This document shows, piece by piece, positions 1 to 8,747 of a stretch of DNA of 64,000 nt (positions within the stretch are counted from its first letter, which is position 1; the number at the start of each line of letters is the position of its first letter). The position numbers and the translations under genes were made by a program. The notes below the pieces were generated by a model. The model ran no database searches. It was not told where the DNA came from and worked only from the letters and a program-made list of their open reading frames with translations. Source of the stretch: Peptoniphilus ovalis (GTDB taxonomy: Bacteria > Bacillota > Clostridia > Tissierellales > Peptoniphilaceae); assembly GCF_018919265.1 (NCBI RefSeq), contig NZ_JAHLQO010000005.1:62001-126000 (forward strand). The letters are read 5' to 3'.

Positions 1-782
1 TGAAGTTTAGCAACGATTTGTTGAGCTGCTTCATCTGCAGTTAAGTCAGTTAAAAGAACTCCCTTACCTTTACCTTGTTTAGGGAAAGATTTCTTAACTC
101 TTGTAGGAGATCCCTTAAGACCAATGTTAGCCATATCAAGTTTATCTTTAATATCTTCTAGTCCCCAAATAGTGATGTCTTTTTTGTAAGCGTCAAAAAT
201 CTTACCAATTGTCATATATCTAGGCTCTGCTAATTCTGCAATTGCAGTAATTAAGCATGGGAATTTAACATTGATTGTGTGATATCTATCTTCAAATTGT
301 CTCTTAACTGTGATACCTTTTTTGTCATCATCAAGTTTAAGTTCTTCAACATAAGATACTTGTGGTACTCCAATGTGTTCAGCAATTTGAGGTCCTACTT
401 GTGCAGTATCTCCATCGATTGCTTGTCTACCACAAATAATTAAATCATAATCTAAGTGTTCAAGTGCAGCTGTAATTGTACAAGAAGTTGCCCAAGTGTC
501 AGCTCCACCAAATGCTCTATCACTTATAAGAACTGCATCATCTGCTCCCATTGCAAGAGCTTCTCTTAAAGCATTTTCAGCTTGGAAAGGTCCCATTGAT
601 ACAACAGTAACTTTAACATCTTCTGGGTTTTCATCCTTAAGTCTTAATGCAATTTCAAGGCCTGATTTGTCATCAGGATTTATAATGCTTGGCACCCCAT
701 CTCTGATAAGAGTGTTTGTAACAGGATCAAGTCTAACTTCATTAGTGTCAGGTACTTGTTTAATACATACTAATATATTCAT
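1..782 (-). CDS. etfB: Electron transfer flavoprotein beta subunit (3' end beyond window)
   Basis: Cytoplasmic FAD/AMP-binding electron carrier that pairs with EtfA and exchanges electrons with acyl-CoA dehydrogenase. The frame opens at the ATG at 780-782 after an AAAGGAG ribosome site and runs 260 codons to the left edge with no stop. The start MNILVCIKQVPDT and the segment DYDLIICGRQAIDGDTAQVGPQ are EtfB family hallmarks. Families are about 260 residues long, so only a few codons should be missing. It lies 17 bp downstream of the acyl-CoA dehydrogenase on the same strand, the usual bcd-etfBA order, so etfA is expected just outside the window. Confidence 0.93.
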   Translation of the reverse strand, partial: MNILVCIKQVPDTNEVRLDPVTNTLIRDGVPSIINPDDKSGLEIALRLKDENPEDVKVTVVSMGPFQAENALREALAMGADDAVLISDRAFGGADTWATSCTITAALEHLDYDLIICGRQAIDGDTAQVGPQIAEHIGVPQVSYVEELKLDDDKKGITVKRQFEDRYHTINVKFPCLITAIAELAEPRYMTIGKIFDAYKKDITIWGLEDIKDKLDMANIGLKGSPTRVKKSFPKQGKGKGVLLTDLTADEAAQQIVAKL

Positions 783-799
783 TTATAATACTCCTTTGC

Positions 800-1942
800 T
801 TATTTAACGCCCATCCAGCCAGATACAACCATCTTCATTACTTCAGATGTACCTTCGTAAATTTCAGTAATCTTAGCATCTCTCATCATTCTTTCAATTG
901 GATAGTCTCTAGTGTATCCATATCCACCGAATAATTGAAGACATCTTCTAGTTATATCACTAGCTGCTTCTGAAGCGAAAAGTTTTGCCATTGCTGCATA
1001 ATGTCCGTATGGAACACCTTGAGCTTTAGCATCAGCTGCTCTGTAAACAAGTAGTTGAGCTGCTTCAGCAGTAGTTTTCATATCTGCAAGTTCAAATTGA
1101 GTATTTTGGAATTGAGAAATTCTTCTTCCGAATTGTTTTCTTTCAGAAGTATATTTTACAGTTTCATCAATTGCGCCTTCTGCAATACCAAGAGCTTGAG
1201 AAGCAATTCCTATTCTTCCTCCATCAAGTGTCTTCATTGCAATTCCAAATCCTTTACCTTCTCTTCCAAGAAGATTTTCTTTTGGAATTCTACAGTCTTC
1301 AAAGATAAGTTCGCAAGTTGAAGATCCTCTGATACCCATTTTGTCTTCTGGTTCTCCAACGCTAAATCCAGGAGTTCCTCTTTCAACTATGAAAGCTGAA
1401 ATTCCACGATTTCCCTTTGATCTATCAGTCATTGCTATTACAATGAAAGTATCAGCAAAACCTGCATTTGTTATAAATATCTTTGATCCGTTAAGTACAT
1501 ATTCATCTCCATCAAGAACAGCAGTTGTTCTTTGACCACTTGCATCAGTACCAGCGCCTGGTTCAGTAAGTCCGAATGCACCGATCTTTCTTCCTGATAG
1601 TAGGTCTGGAAGATATTTTTGTTTTTGTTCTTCTGTACCATTTTCATAAATAGGTGCAGCACAAAGTGAAGTATGAGCTGAAACAATTACACCAGTTGTA
1701 GCACATTTCTTAGAAAGTTCTTCAACTGCCATTGCATAAGCTATATAATCAGCACCTTGTCCACCGTATTCTTTAGGAAATGGTATTCCAAAAAAGCCGT
1801 ATTTAGCTAATTTTTTTACATTTTCCATAGGAACTTCTTCAGTTGCATCAACATCAGCAGCAATTGGCTCTACTTCTGTTTCGGCAAAAGCTTGATACAT
1901 TTGTCTTAATAGAACATGTTCCTTGTCCATTTTAAAATCCAT
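800..1942 (-). CDS. bcd: Short-chain acyl-CoA dehydrogenase (butyryl-CoA dehydrogenase type)
   Basis: 380-residue FAD enzyme of the acyl-CoA dehydrogenase family, full length. It carries the FAD/substrate segment GAFGLTEPGAGTDA near residue 125 and the C-terminal ITEIYEGTSE, where Glu363 fits the catalytic base of the short-chain enzymes. Followed directly by etfB, which suggests crotonyl-CoA reduction in a butyrate-forming fermentation, possibly flavin-bifurcating with Etf. No crotonase or thiolase is next to it here, so substrate is inferred from family and partner. Start ATG follows a GGGGGAT ribosome site. Confidence 0.9.
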   Translation of the reverse strand: MDFKMDKEHVLLRQMYQAFAETEVEPIAADVDATEEVPMENVKKLAKYGFFGIPFPKEYGGQGADYIAYAMAVEELSKKCATTGVIVSAHTSLCAAPIYENGTEEQKQKYLPDLLSGRKIGAFGLTEPGAGTDASGQRTTAVLDGDEYVLNGSKIFITNAGFADTFIVIAMTDRSKGNRGISAFIVERGTPGFSVGEPEDKMGIRGSSTCELIFEDCRIPKENLLGREGKGFGIAMKTLDGGRIGIASQALGIAEGAIDETVKYTSERKQFGRRISQFQNTQFELADMKTTAEAAQLLVYRAADAKAQGVPYGHYAAMAKLFASEAASDITRRCLQLFGGYGYTRDYPIERMMRDAKITEIYEGTSEVMKMVVSGWMGVK

Positions 1943-1997
1943 TCTAAAATCCCCCTAACAAATTTTTCTAAAGAATGTTATTTAATTAACATACCAC

Positions 1998-2032
1998 TGT
2001 TAATATTATAACATTAACAATAACATTTTCAA
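1998..2032 (-). promoter_or_regulatory. Promoter and palindromic operator of bcd-etfB
   Basis: Read on the minus strand there is TTGAAA (2027-2032), a 16-bp spacer and TATAAT (2005-2010). A 22-bp inverted repeat at 1998-2019, 10 of 11 positions paired with arms ending TGTTAAT/ATTAACA, covers the -10. A repressor bound there would block RNA polymerase. Rex is the obvious candidate for this operon, but the GTTAA/TTAAC arms are 10 bp apart rather than the 4 bp I associate with the clostridial Rex box. Confidence 0.65.
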
Positions 2033-2175
2033 GGATTAGTTTATAGGAAAATCCTTTTCATCATTCATTTCTCAATTAATTCTTGAATCTATTTACTAAA
2101 GATAAAACAAATTGTTAAAAATTTAATAAAGTGTCATCAAAACAAATTTATTTTATTCTTTTTTTACTAATAAAA

Positions 2176-2214
2176 TAAAATTGCAAAATAAAATCCCCTA
2201 CATATGTAGGGGAT
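2176..2214 (-). terminator. Terminator of the universal stress gene
   Basis: Perfect 22-bp palindrome at 2193-2214 (ATCCCCTACAT arm), 8 bp after the usp stop, followed on the minus strand by a T-rich tail. Confidence 0.85.
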
Positions 2215-2221
2215 AAATATT

Positions 2222-2656
2222 TTAAATATCTGCTTTAACAACAAGTACTGACTTTGTTGCGTGGTTTATAACTTTGTTTGAAACTGATCCAAGAAGAGTT
2301 CTTGAGAATGCTCCTAGGCCTCTATTTCCCATTATAATCAAATCTACATTTTTTTCATCTGCAAATTTACAAATTTGTTCACCAGGATTACCGGAAGTGT
2401 AGAAAGTTTCGATTTTATGTGGATATCCGCTAAGATCGCTTTCAGCATCTTTAAGTATCATTTCAGCTCTTTCTACATTTGCCTTATCAATTTCAAGGGT
2501 AAAGGAGAAATTTGCTGGATATTGTTCAAAAATTGATGTTTCAGGTGTAACTGTTAGGATTAATAAATCGGCTCCTAATTTTTCTCCCATTTCTCTTGCT
2601 ATATCGATTGACTTCTTTGAACTCTTAGATCCATCAATAGGTACTAATATTTTCAT
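2222..2656 (-). CDS. Universal stress protein, UspA family
   Basis: 144-residue single-domain Usp. It begins MKILVPIDGSKSS and carries the ATP-binding signature G-x2-G-x9-G-S as MGNRGLGAFSRTLLGSVS near residues 108-125, then the closing strand SVLVVK. This places it in the nucleotide-binding Usp subgroup, cytoplasmic, usually dimeric and induced by stress. Monocistronic: good AGGAGG site upstream and its own terminator downstream. No specific partner can be inferred. Confidence 0.93.
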   Translation of the reverse strand: MKILVPIDGSKSSKKSIDIAREMGEKLGADLLILTVTPETSIFEQYPANFSFTLEIDKANVERAEMILKDAESDLSGYPHKIETFYTSGNPGEQICKFADEKNVDLIIMGNRGLGAFSRTLLGSVSNKVINHATKSVLVVKADI

Positions 2657-2770
2657 ATAATTTCCTCCTATAATATATTTGTAAGGTTAAGATTTTTATC
2701 TATTAATCTTATACCCAAGTTTAAAAATTATAATTATATTTAATTGTATATAATAGTAAAAATTTAAAAA

Positions 2771-3547
2771 TTAAATCCAAATATTAATTTCATTTGCTCT
2801 TTCCGTCTTTTGTGTGATGTGACTATTTGAAGCATCTAGGATTTCATAGTAAGCCCAGTGAGATTTGTCTACATCATTAAATTTTATAAGCGCATTTTGA
2901 TTTATATTTTTTAGAGACTGAGAGTTTGTAGCTCTGCCAAAAACTGAATTTAAAATTACTACAGCTTCAGCTCTTGTTAATTTTTCATCTGGTTTAAAGC
3001 TTCCGTCGGGGTATCCTTTAATTAATTTGTTTCCATAAAGTTCATTTATTGCATCGCTTGCCCAATGGCCCTTTACATCTTTAAAGCTCTCACCTTCTGG
3101 ATAGCCATCTTTTACAAAGACTGCAATCATATTTGCAAACTCAGCTCTTGTTATTTCTGCATCAGGTCTAAAAGTGTTATCGTCGTAACCTTTTATAAAG
3201 CCTTTAGAGACTGCATAATTTATTTCACCCACATACCATCCGGTTTTAACATCTGTAAAATTATTTTGTCTATTAGAATTTTTATCTCCAATGCTAAGTA
3301 AATTTACAAACATACTGACAGCTTCAGCTCTTGAGACTGCATTAGATGGTTTAAAACTTCCATCTGGATAGCCTTTAATATATTTTGGTTTAAAAACTCT
3401 TCCACTATCTTCATTTACTTCTCTATATATTTCTTTTATATTATCTGAATATCTTTCAAGTTCAGGATTATAATATGCAAAAGCATTTGCCGGAATCGAT
3501 GCTGCTAGTAAACTTGCAAGGGCAATTATTATTTTTTTATTTTTCAT
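2771..3547 (-). CDS. Secreted S-layer homology (SLH) domain protein
   Basis: 258 residues: Sec signal peptide (basic MKNKK, hydrophobic core, cleavage after ANAFA near residue 24), then tandem SLH modules at about 45-95, 100-150 and 155-200, each with the YPDGSFKP/YDDNTFRP turn followed by (T/S)RAE. The last part (HWAYYEILDASNSH) looks like a partial fourth module. SLH triplets anchor proteins non-covalently to pyruvylated wall polymers. There is no further effector domain, so it may be a small wall-coating protein. Ribosome site AGGAGG. Confidence 0.88.
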   Translation of the reverse strand: MKNKKIIIALASLLAASIPANAFAYYNPELERYSDNIKEIYREVNEDSGRVFKPKYIKGYPDGSFKPSNAVSRAEAVSMFVNLLSIGDKNSNRQNNFTDVKTGWYVGEINYAVSKGFIKGYDDNTFRPDAEITRAEFANMIAVFVKDGYPEGESFKDVKGHWASDAINELYGNKLIKGYPDGSFKPDEKLTRAEAVVILNSVFGRATNSQSLKNINQNALIKFNDVDKSHWAYYEILDASNSHITQKTERANEINIWI

Positions 3548-3672
3548 TTCTGCCTCCTATTACTTATATTATACCAGCAAAATTATTTTTTATTTTAAAT
3601 TTATAATTTCTATGGAAAAAGTATAATTTTTTAGAGTTTTTTTCCTTTTCTATTTATTTTATCTAGTCAAAG

Positions 3673-3681
3673 TGATATAAT
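3673..3681 (+). promoter_or_regulatory. Extended -10 promoter upstream of the liv operon
   Basis: TGA directly before TATAAT (3676-3681) forms an extended -10, 72 bp before the livJ start. No convincing -35 is visible. Confidence 0.5.
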
Positions 3682-3753
3682 AGCAAAAATATCTAAATTT
3701 GGAATAGTACTTAGATATTATTTTAAAATTTAATTAAGAAAGGATATGTAAGA

Positions 3754-4908
3754 ATGAAGATGAAAAAATTATTCGCAGTTATGTCCCTTGCTGTTCTTCT
3801 TACAGCTTGTGGTGGCGGAGATAAAGCTGCTTCTGCTCCAGCTGATTCAGATGTAATCAAGATTGGTGGTATAGTTCCAAAAACTGGTGCTGCTGCAGTT
3901 TATGGCAACACTACAGATAATGGAATCAAGCTTGCTGTTGAAGAAATCAACGCCAATGGCGGTATCAATGGAAAACAAGTTGAATATGTTTCTGAAGATG
4001 ACAAGGGAGATCCAACTGAAGCTGTTACAATTTATAACAAATTAGTTGAAGGTGGCAATAATGTTATTATAGGTGCTATTACTTCTAAACCTTCTCTAGC
4101 AGTTGCAGATAATTCGGCGGCTGATGGAATTCCAATTATTACTCCAACAGGTACAAGTGCTGCAATCACTGAAGGAAAGGCAAATGTATTTAGAACTTGT
4201 TTTACTGACCCACTTCAAGGAAAAATTCTTGCAAACTTTGCTGCTGATAATTTAAGTGCAAAGACTGCAGCAGTTTTAAGAAACACTTCAAATGACTATT
4301 CAAATGGTGTTGCTGATGAATTTATCAATCAAGCTAAAACTAAGGGAATAGAAGTTGTTGCTGATGAAGGATATGGCGATTCAGACGTTGACTTTAAAGT
4401 TCAACTTACTAATATTAAAAACCAAAATCCTGATGTAATTCTAGTTCCAGAATATTATGAAAAAGATGTTTCAATTATCAAACAAGCTAGAGAACTTGGA
4501 ATCGAGTCTAAAATCATTGGACCAGACGGATGGGACGGAGTACTTTCTGTAATTGATCAAGGCTCAGTTTCTCTTCTTGATGGAGTTTACTTCACAAACC
4601 ACTATTCACTTCAAGATGAAAACGAAAAAGTTCAAAACTTTGTAAATGCTTATAAAGAAAAATACAATGAAGATCCTTCTGCATTCTCTGCACTTGGATA
4701 TGACACAGTTTACATCTACAAAACTGCAATTGAAAATGCAAAATCAATGGAATTTACTGATATTGTAGATGCAGTTAAAGCTGTTGAAATTAGTGGTGTA
4801 ACTGGCGATCTTAAATTTGGAGAAAACAACAATCCAATTAAATCAGCTACAATTATAGAAATTAAAGATGGAGCATACCAATTTAATAGCTTAGTTTCAG
4901 CTGAATAA
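3754..4908 (+). CDS. livJ: Branched-chain amino acid ABC transporter, solute-binding lipoprotein
   Basis: 384 residues. Lipoprotein signal with lipobox LTAC followed by GGG, then a periplasmic-binding-protein type 1 (ANF/LivJ) fold: IKIGGIVPKTGAAAVYGN, EEINANGGINGKQVEYVSEDDKGDP and VFRTCFTDPLQGKILANF are the family landmarks. It captures leucine, isoleucine, valine or a related amino acid and delivers it to LivHM. First gene of livJHMGF. A hairpin separates it from livH and would favour more binding protein than permease. The exact ligand cannot be read from sequence. Confidence 0.92.
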   Translation: MKMKKLFAVMSLAVLLTACGGGDKAASAPADSDVIKIGGIVPKTGAAAVYGNTTDNGIKLAVEEINANGGINGKQVEYVSEDDKGDPTEAVTIYNKLVEGGNNVIIGAITSKPSLAVADNSAADGIPIITPTGTSAAITEGKANVFRTCFTDPLQGKILANFAADNLSAKTAAVLRNTSNDYSNGVADEFINQAKTKGIEVVADEGYGDSDVDFKVQLTNIKNQNPDVILVPEYYEKDVSIIKQARELGIESKIIGPDGWDGVLSVIDQGSVSLLDGVYFTNHYSLQDENEKVQNFVNAYKEKYNEDPSAFSALGYDTVYIYKTAIENAKSMEFTDIVDAVKAVEISGVTGDLKFGENNNPIKSATIIEIKDGAYQFNSLVSAE

Positions 4909-4928
4909 TAAGAAAAATGAATAAAATT

Positions 4929-4956
4929 AGACAAGCTGTAATGGCTTGTCTTTTTT
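4929..4956 (+). terminator. Partial terminator between livJ and livH
   Basis: 8-bp perfect stem AGACAAGC/GCTTGTCT with a 7-nt loop followed by six T, inside the operon. Probably an attenuator that sets the ratio of binding protein to permease. Confidence 0.75.
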
Positions 4957-4976
4957 AAATATAATAGGAGGTATTA

Positions 4977-5864
4977 ATGGGTTTTATAAATCAACTTATT
5001 AATGGCTTTAGCTTGGGTTCAATCTATGCATTAGTTGCCCTAGGTTACACAATGGTATATGGAATTGCAAAACTTATAAACTTCGCACACGGTGAAATCA
5101 TAATGATTGGTTCTTATACTGCAATTTATGTAATCTCGGGAATACTTCTTGATGCTGGTCTTCCCTTCTATCTTGCAATAATTCCTTCAATGCTAGTATG
5201 TATGATATTTGGAGTTGTTATTGAAAGACTTGCTTATAAGCCACTTAGAAATAGTCCAAGAATTACAAACTTAATCACAGCAATTGGTGTGAGTTTACTA
5301 TTACAAAACTCTTTTATGAAAATATTTGGTGCAGGAGCTAAATCTGTTCCTCCAATTTTCACATCAAATGCTTTAAATATTGGAGCAATTAGTATTTCTC
5401 CATCAACTTATGTAACAATTATCATCACTTTAATCTTAACATTTATATTGCAATTATTTATGAAAAAGACAAAATATGGAAAAGCGATGATTGCTACAAG
5501 TCAAGATTATGGTGCTGCTGCTCTTGTGGGAATTAATGTAGATACAGTTTTATCTCTTACATTTGCAATTGGTTCAGCTCTAGCAGGAGTTGCCAGTGTG
5601 CTTTATATTTCCGCATATCCGCAAACCTATCCTTTGATGGGCTCAATGCTTGGTATTAAAGCCTTTACTGCCGCAGTTATCGGTGGAATTGGTCTTATTC
5701 CAGGAGCTGTACTTGGTGGAATTATTATAGGAATTGTTGAAGCCCTTGTTAAGGCATATGTGTCTACAAAACTTGCAGATGCAATTGTATTTGGACTTCT
5801 TATAATAGTACTTCTAGTTAAACCAACTGGTTTACTAGGTAAGAATCAAAAGGAGAAGGTATAA
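4977..5864 (+). CDS. livH: Branched-chain amino acid ABC permease LivH
   Basis: 295-residue inner-membrane permease with about eight hydrophobic segments. It has the family start GFSLGSIYALVALGYTMVYGI and the motif NFAHGEIIMIGSY. The cytoplasmic coupling loop is AMIATSQDYGAAALVGINV. Works with LivM, LivG and LivF. Ribosome site TAGGAGG; its stop overlaps the livM start. Confidence 0.93.
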   Translation: MGFINQLINGFSLGSIYALVALGYTMVYGIAKLINFAHGEIIMIGSYTAIYVISGILLDAGLPFYLAIIPSMLVCMIFGVVIERLAYKPLRNSPRITNLITAIGVSLLLQNSFMKIFGAGAKSVPPIFTSNALNIGAISISPSTYVTIIITLILTFILQLFMKKTKYGKAMIATSQDYGAAALVGINVDTVLSLTFAIGSALAGVASVLYISAYPQTYPLMGSMLGIKAFTAAVIGGIGLIPGAVLGGIIIGIVEALVKAYVSTKLADAIVFGLLIIVLLVKPTGLLGKNQKEKV

Positions 5865-6847
5865 TGTCAAGAAGTAAAAAAGGAATAATGGTGCTTAGTG
5901 TAATCCTAATAGCACTTTTTTATTTAGCAGTACTTGGGCTAGATTTTGCCGGTGTCCTTAATAGATATGCAATGTCTGTTTTAAGACTTGTATGTATCAA
6001 TGTTGTGCTTGCAGTTTCTCTAAACGTAACTGTAGGTAACCTTGGACAAATTACACTTGGTCATGCTGGTTTTATGTCAATAGGTGCATATACTGCAGCA
6101 CTTTTTGCGAAAGCTGGTATCGTGCCAGGCCTTCCTGGATATTTAATAGGACTTGTACTTGGCGGTATCTTTGCCTGCATAATCGGAATTTTAATTGGTA
6201 TACCTGCCCTAAGACTTAAGGGAGACTATCTTGCAATTGTAACTCTTGCCTTTGGTGAAATCATAAGAGTATTAATCGAATACTTTAACTTCACAGGTGG
6301 AGCGCAAGGTCTTTCAGGTATACCTGTAATGCAAAACTTTTTAGTAATATATTTAATCACAGTTATTTCAGTTGCCCTAATGTTTAGCACAATGACTTCT
6401 AAACATGGTAGAGCCGTTTTATCAATTCGTGACGATGAAATTGCATCTGAAAGTTCAGGTATAAACATAACTTATTACAAAACTTATGCCTTTGCACTTT
6501 CTGCATTCTTTGCTGGAATTGCTGGAGCAATGTATGCTCACAACATCGGTGTACTTGGAGCTAAAGTATTTGACTACAACAGAAGTTTCGACATTCTTGT
6601 AATGGTTGTACTTGGAGGTATGGGATCTTTTACTGGTGCTATACTTTCAGCAGTAGTTCTTACAATTGTTCCAGAACTTCTTCGTCAATTTGCAGAGTAC
6701 AGAATGATATTCTATTCTTTAGCACTAATTATTGTAATGATATTTAGACCTGAAGGTCTTCTAGGAAGAAAGGAATTCTCTCTTACTTCTCTAGTTTATA
6801 AAATACTAAAGATTGATAAATATTATGAAAGAGGTGAAGACTCATGA
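5864..6847 (+). CDS. livM: Branched-chain amino acid ABC permease LivM
   Basis: 327-residue second permease subunit. Hallmarks are SLNVTVGNLGQITLGHAGFM, the coupling loop RAVLSIRDDEIASESSGIN and the C-terminal FRPEGLLGRKEF. Starts within the livH stop and ends four bases past the livG start, so translation of the three genes is coupled. Confidence 0.93.
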   Translation: MSRSKKGIMVLSVILIALFYLAVLGLDFAGVLNRYAMSVLRLVCINVVLAVSLNVTVGNLGQITLGHAGFMSIGAYTAALFAKAGIVPGLPGYLIGLVLGGIFACIIGILIGIPALRLKGDYLAIVTLAFGEIIRVLIEYFNFTGGAQGLSGIPVMQNFLVIYLITVISVALMFSTMTSKHGRAVLSIRDDEIASESSGINITYYKTYAFALSAFFAGIAGAMYAHNIGVLGAKVFDYNRSFDILVMVVLGGMGSFTGAILSAVVLTIVPELLRQFAEYRMIFYSLALIIVMIFRPEGLLGRKEFSLTSLVYKILKIDKYYERGEDS

Positions 6848-7614
6848 GTTCAGTTTTAACACTTAATAATGTTGGAATTCAATTTGGCGGACTTAAAGCC
6901 GTTGATAATATAAACTTAGAAATTAAAAAGGGCGAACTTTTTGGACTAATTGGGCCAAATGGTGCCGGTAAAACAACTTGTTTTAACATGATTACAGGAG
7001 TCTACAAACCTACTGAAGGCGAAATCAAATTAAATGGTGAAGTTATAAATGGAGTCAGTCCTCATAAATTAGTTGAGAAGGGAATTTCAAGAACTTTCCA
7101 AAACATAAGACTTTTTGGATATATGTCAGTGCTTGACAATGTGCGTGTTGCTCAAAATGATGAAATTAAATATTCAATCTTTGATGGAATGTTTAGAACT
7201 AAGAAATTCTGGAAGGAAGAGTACGCAGGAGTTACAAGAGCAATGGAAATCTTAAAGATTTTTGATTTAGATAAATTTAAAAACTTCTCAGCCAATGCAC
7301 TTTCCTATGGAGATCAAAGAAAGCTTGAAATCGCAAGAGCCATGGCGACTAATCCATCAATATTATTACTTGATGAGCCTGCAGCTGGTATGAACCCTCA
7401 AGAAACAGAAGAACTTATGAATACAATTAGACTTATTAGAGATAAGTTTAACATCACAATACTATTAATAGAGCACGACATGAAGCTTGTACTTGGAATT
7501 TGTGAGAGAATTATGGTTCTTAACTATGGTAGAGTTCTTGCCCAGGGAAATCCTAGAGAGGTTATTGAAGATCCTAAGGTTATAGAAGCTTATCTAGGAG
7601 GTCACAATGCTTAG
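6844..7614 (+). CDS. livG: Branched-chain amino acid ABC ATPase LivG
   Basis: 256-residue ATPase. Walker [10 protein letters not shown] near residue 37, family loop [12 protein letters not shown], signature [15 protein letters not shown], Walker [14 protein letters not shown], switch His in IEHDMKLV. The AAGMNPQET segment is typical of LivG. Forms a heterodimer with LivF to energise LivHM. Overlaps both neighbours by a few bases. Confidence 0.95.
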   Translation: MSSVLTLNNVGIQFGGLKAVDNINLEIKKGELFGLIGPNGAGKTTCFNMITGVYKPTEGEIKLNGEVINGVSPHKLVEKGISRTFQNIRLFGYMSVLDNVRVAQNDEIKYSIFDGMFRTKKFWKEEYAGVTRAMEILKIFDLDKFKNFSANALSYGDQRKLEIARAMATNPSILLLDEPAAGMNPQETEELMNTIRLIRDKFNITILLIEHDMKLVLGICERIMVLNYGRVLAQGNPREVIEDPKVIEAYLGGHNA

Positions 7615-8314
7615 AGTTAATGATTTAAATATATATTATGGAAACATTCACGCAATTAAGGGAATTGATTTTGAAGTAAAGGAAGGCGAAATTGTATGTC
7701 TAATAGGTGCCAATGGTGCCGGTAAGACTTCAACTCTTCAAAGTATTTCTGGCCTTATCCCAATTAAAAGCGGAACAGTATTTTTTGAAGACAGAGAAAT
7801 TACTAAAGTAAAACCAAATGAAATAACAATTATGGGAATTGCACAAGTTCCTGAAGGAAGAAGAGTTTTCACAGACTTGTCAGTTCTCGATAATTTAAAA
7901 CTTGGATCCTTTGCAGTTAAAAATCCAAAAGAAAGTGACGAGGAAATCCTAAGAACAATTTATGAAAGATTTCCAGTGCTTGAAGAAAGAAAGGATCAAA
8001 GAGCAGGGACACTTTCAGGTGGAGAACAACAAATGCTTGCCATGGGACGTGCAATGATGTCAAGGCCAAAATTAATTCTACTTGACGAGCCATCAATGGG
8101 ACTCTCTCCCCTATTTGTTGATAAAATCTTCGATGTTATAAAAACTTTTAAAGAAATCGGAGTTACAGTTTTATTAGTAGAACAAAATGCAAACTTGGCA
8201 CTTCAAATTTCAGATAGAGCCTATGTGCTTGAAACTGGAAAAATTGTTAAATCAGGATCAGCAAGAGAACTTGCAAATGATCCTTCAATAAAAGCTGCAT
8301 ATCTTGGAGCATAA
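7607..8314 (+). CDS. livF: Branched-chain amino acid ABC ATPase LivF
   Basis: 235-residue ATPase. Walker A GANGAGKTST, family motif AQVPEGRRVFTDLSV, signature LSGGEQQMLAMGRAM, Walker B LILLDEPSMGLSP, switch region VLLVEQN. PEGRRVF and the VEQN ending distinguish it from LivG. Last gene of the operon, before a strong terminator. Confidence 0.95.
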   Translation: MLRVNDLNIYYGNIHAIKGIDFEVKEGEIVCLIGANGAGKTSTLQSISGLIPIKSGTVFFEDREITKVKPNEITIMGIAQVPEGRRVFTDLSVLDNLKLGSFAVKNPKESDEEILRTIYERFPVLEERKDQRAGTLSGGEQQMLAMGRAMMSRPKLILLDEPSMGLSPLFVDKIFDVIKTFKEIGVTVLLVEQNANLALQISDRAYVLETGKIVKSGSARELANDPSIKAAYLGA

Positions 8315-8320
8315 ATTTAA

Positions 8321-8363
8321 AGTTGTTAGAGAATAGTAAAATCTTCTCTAACAACTTTTTTTA
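8321..8363 (+). terminator. Terminator of the liv operon
   Basis: Perfect 13-bp stem (AGTTGTTAGAGAA, 8321-8333, with 8344-8356), 10-nt loop, then seven T. Confidence 0.95.
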
Positions 8364-8369
8364 TTATTC

Positions 8370-8394
8370 TATTTAGATATTTTTCAAAATAGAA
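8370..8394. promoter_or_regulatory. Upstream ArsR-type operator
   Basis: 25-nt block with dyad arms TATTT/AAATA, 21 of 25 identical to 8433-8457. It ends where the -35 begins. Probable binding site of the regulator encoded at 8472. Confidence 0.6.
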
Positions 8395-8423
8395 TTGACT
8401 TTATTTTACTTTGTAATTATAAT
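8395..8423 (+). promoter_or_regulatory. Promoter of the arsR-sdpI-ABC operon
   Basis: TTGACT (8395-8400), 17-bp spacer, TATAAT (8418-8423). It lies between two copies of a 25-nt operator-like repeat. Confidence 0.8.
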
Positions 8424-8432
8424 CAAGGTAAG

Positions 8433-8457
8433 TATTTAGATGATTATCGAAATAGAA
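8433..8457. promoter_or_regulatory. Downstream ArsR-type operator
   Basis: Second copy of the 25-nt block, dyad TATTTaGAT/ATCgAAATA, just past the expected transcription start. It is 63 bp from the first copy, six helical turns, so two dimers would sit on the same face of the DNA. Confidence 0.6.
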
Positions 8458-8471
8458 AGTTTGGTGAAGCA

Positions 8472-8747
8472 ATGTTTTCAGATACTTTTAAAGCTCTATC
8501 TGATCCTGTTAGGATTAAAATCTTAAATATGCTGCGTGAGAAAGGTAGGATGAATGCAGGAGAAATTTCAAATAGTTTTGATTTATCTAAAGCCACGATT
8601 TCTCATCACTTAAAATTATTAAAAGAGCAGGATTTAATATATGAAACTAAAGAAAAAAATTTTATTTACTACGAATTGAACACTTCAATCTTTGAAGACA
8701 TACTTACATGGATTGTTAAATTTAAAGGAGGTCAAAATGAAAAATAA
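8472..8747 (+). CDS. ArsR/SdpR-family winged-helix autorepressor
   Basis: 91-residue ArsR-family repressor: FKALSDPVRIKILNML, then the recognition region SKATISHHLKLLKEQDLI and a beta wing. No metal-binding Cys pair (the ELCVCDL-type box is absent), so it is of the SdpR kind that controls an immunity protein rather than a metal sensor. Its stop lies 11 bases inside the next gene, an SdpI homologue, the arrangement of the B. subtilis sdpRI pair. Two operator-like repeats flank its promoter, implying autorepression. Confidence 0.85.
   Translation: MFSDTFKALSDPVRIKILNMLREKGRMNAGEISNSFDLSKATISHHLKLLKEQDLIYETKEKNFIYYELNTSIFEDILTWIVKFKGGQNEK

Noticed and set aside
496-807. Plus-strand frame opposite etfB
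   Set aside because: Shadow of etfB; the minus-strand frame encodes a clear family protein.
1998-2019. Canonical Rex box
   Set aside because: GTTAA and TTAAC arms are 10 bp apart, not the 4 bp of the clostridial consensus I recall.
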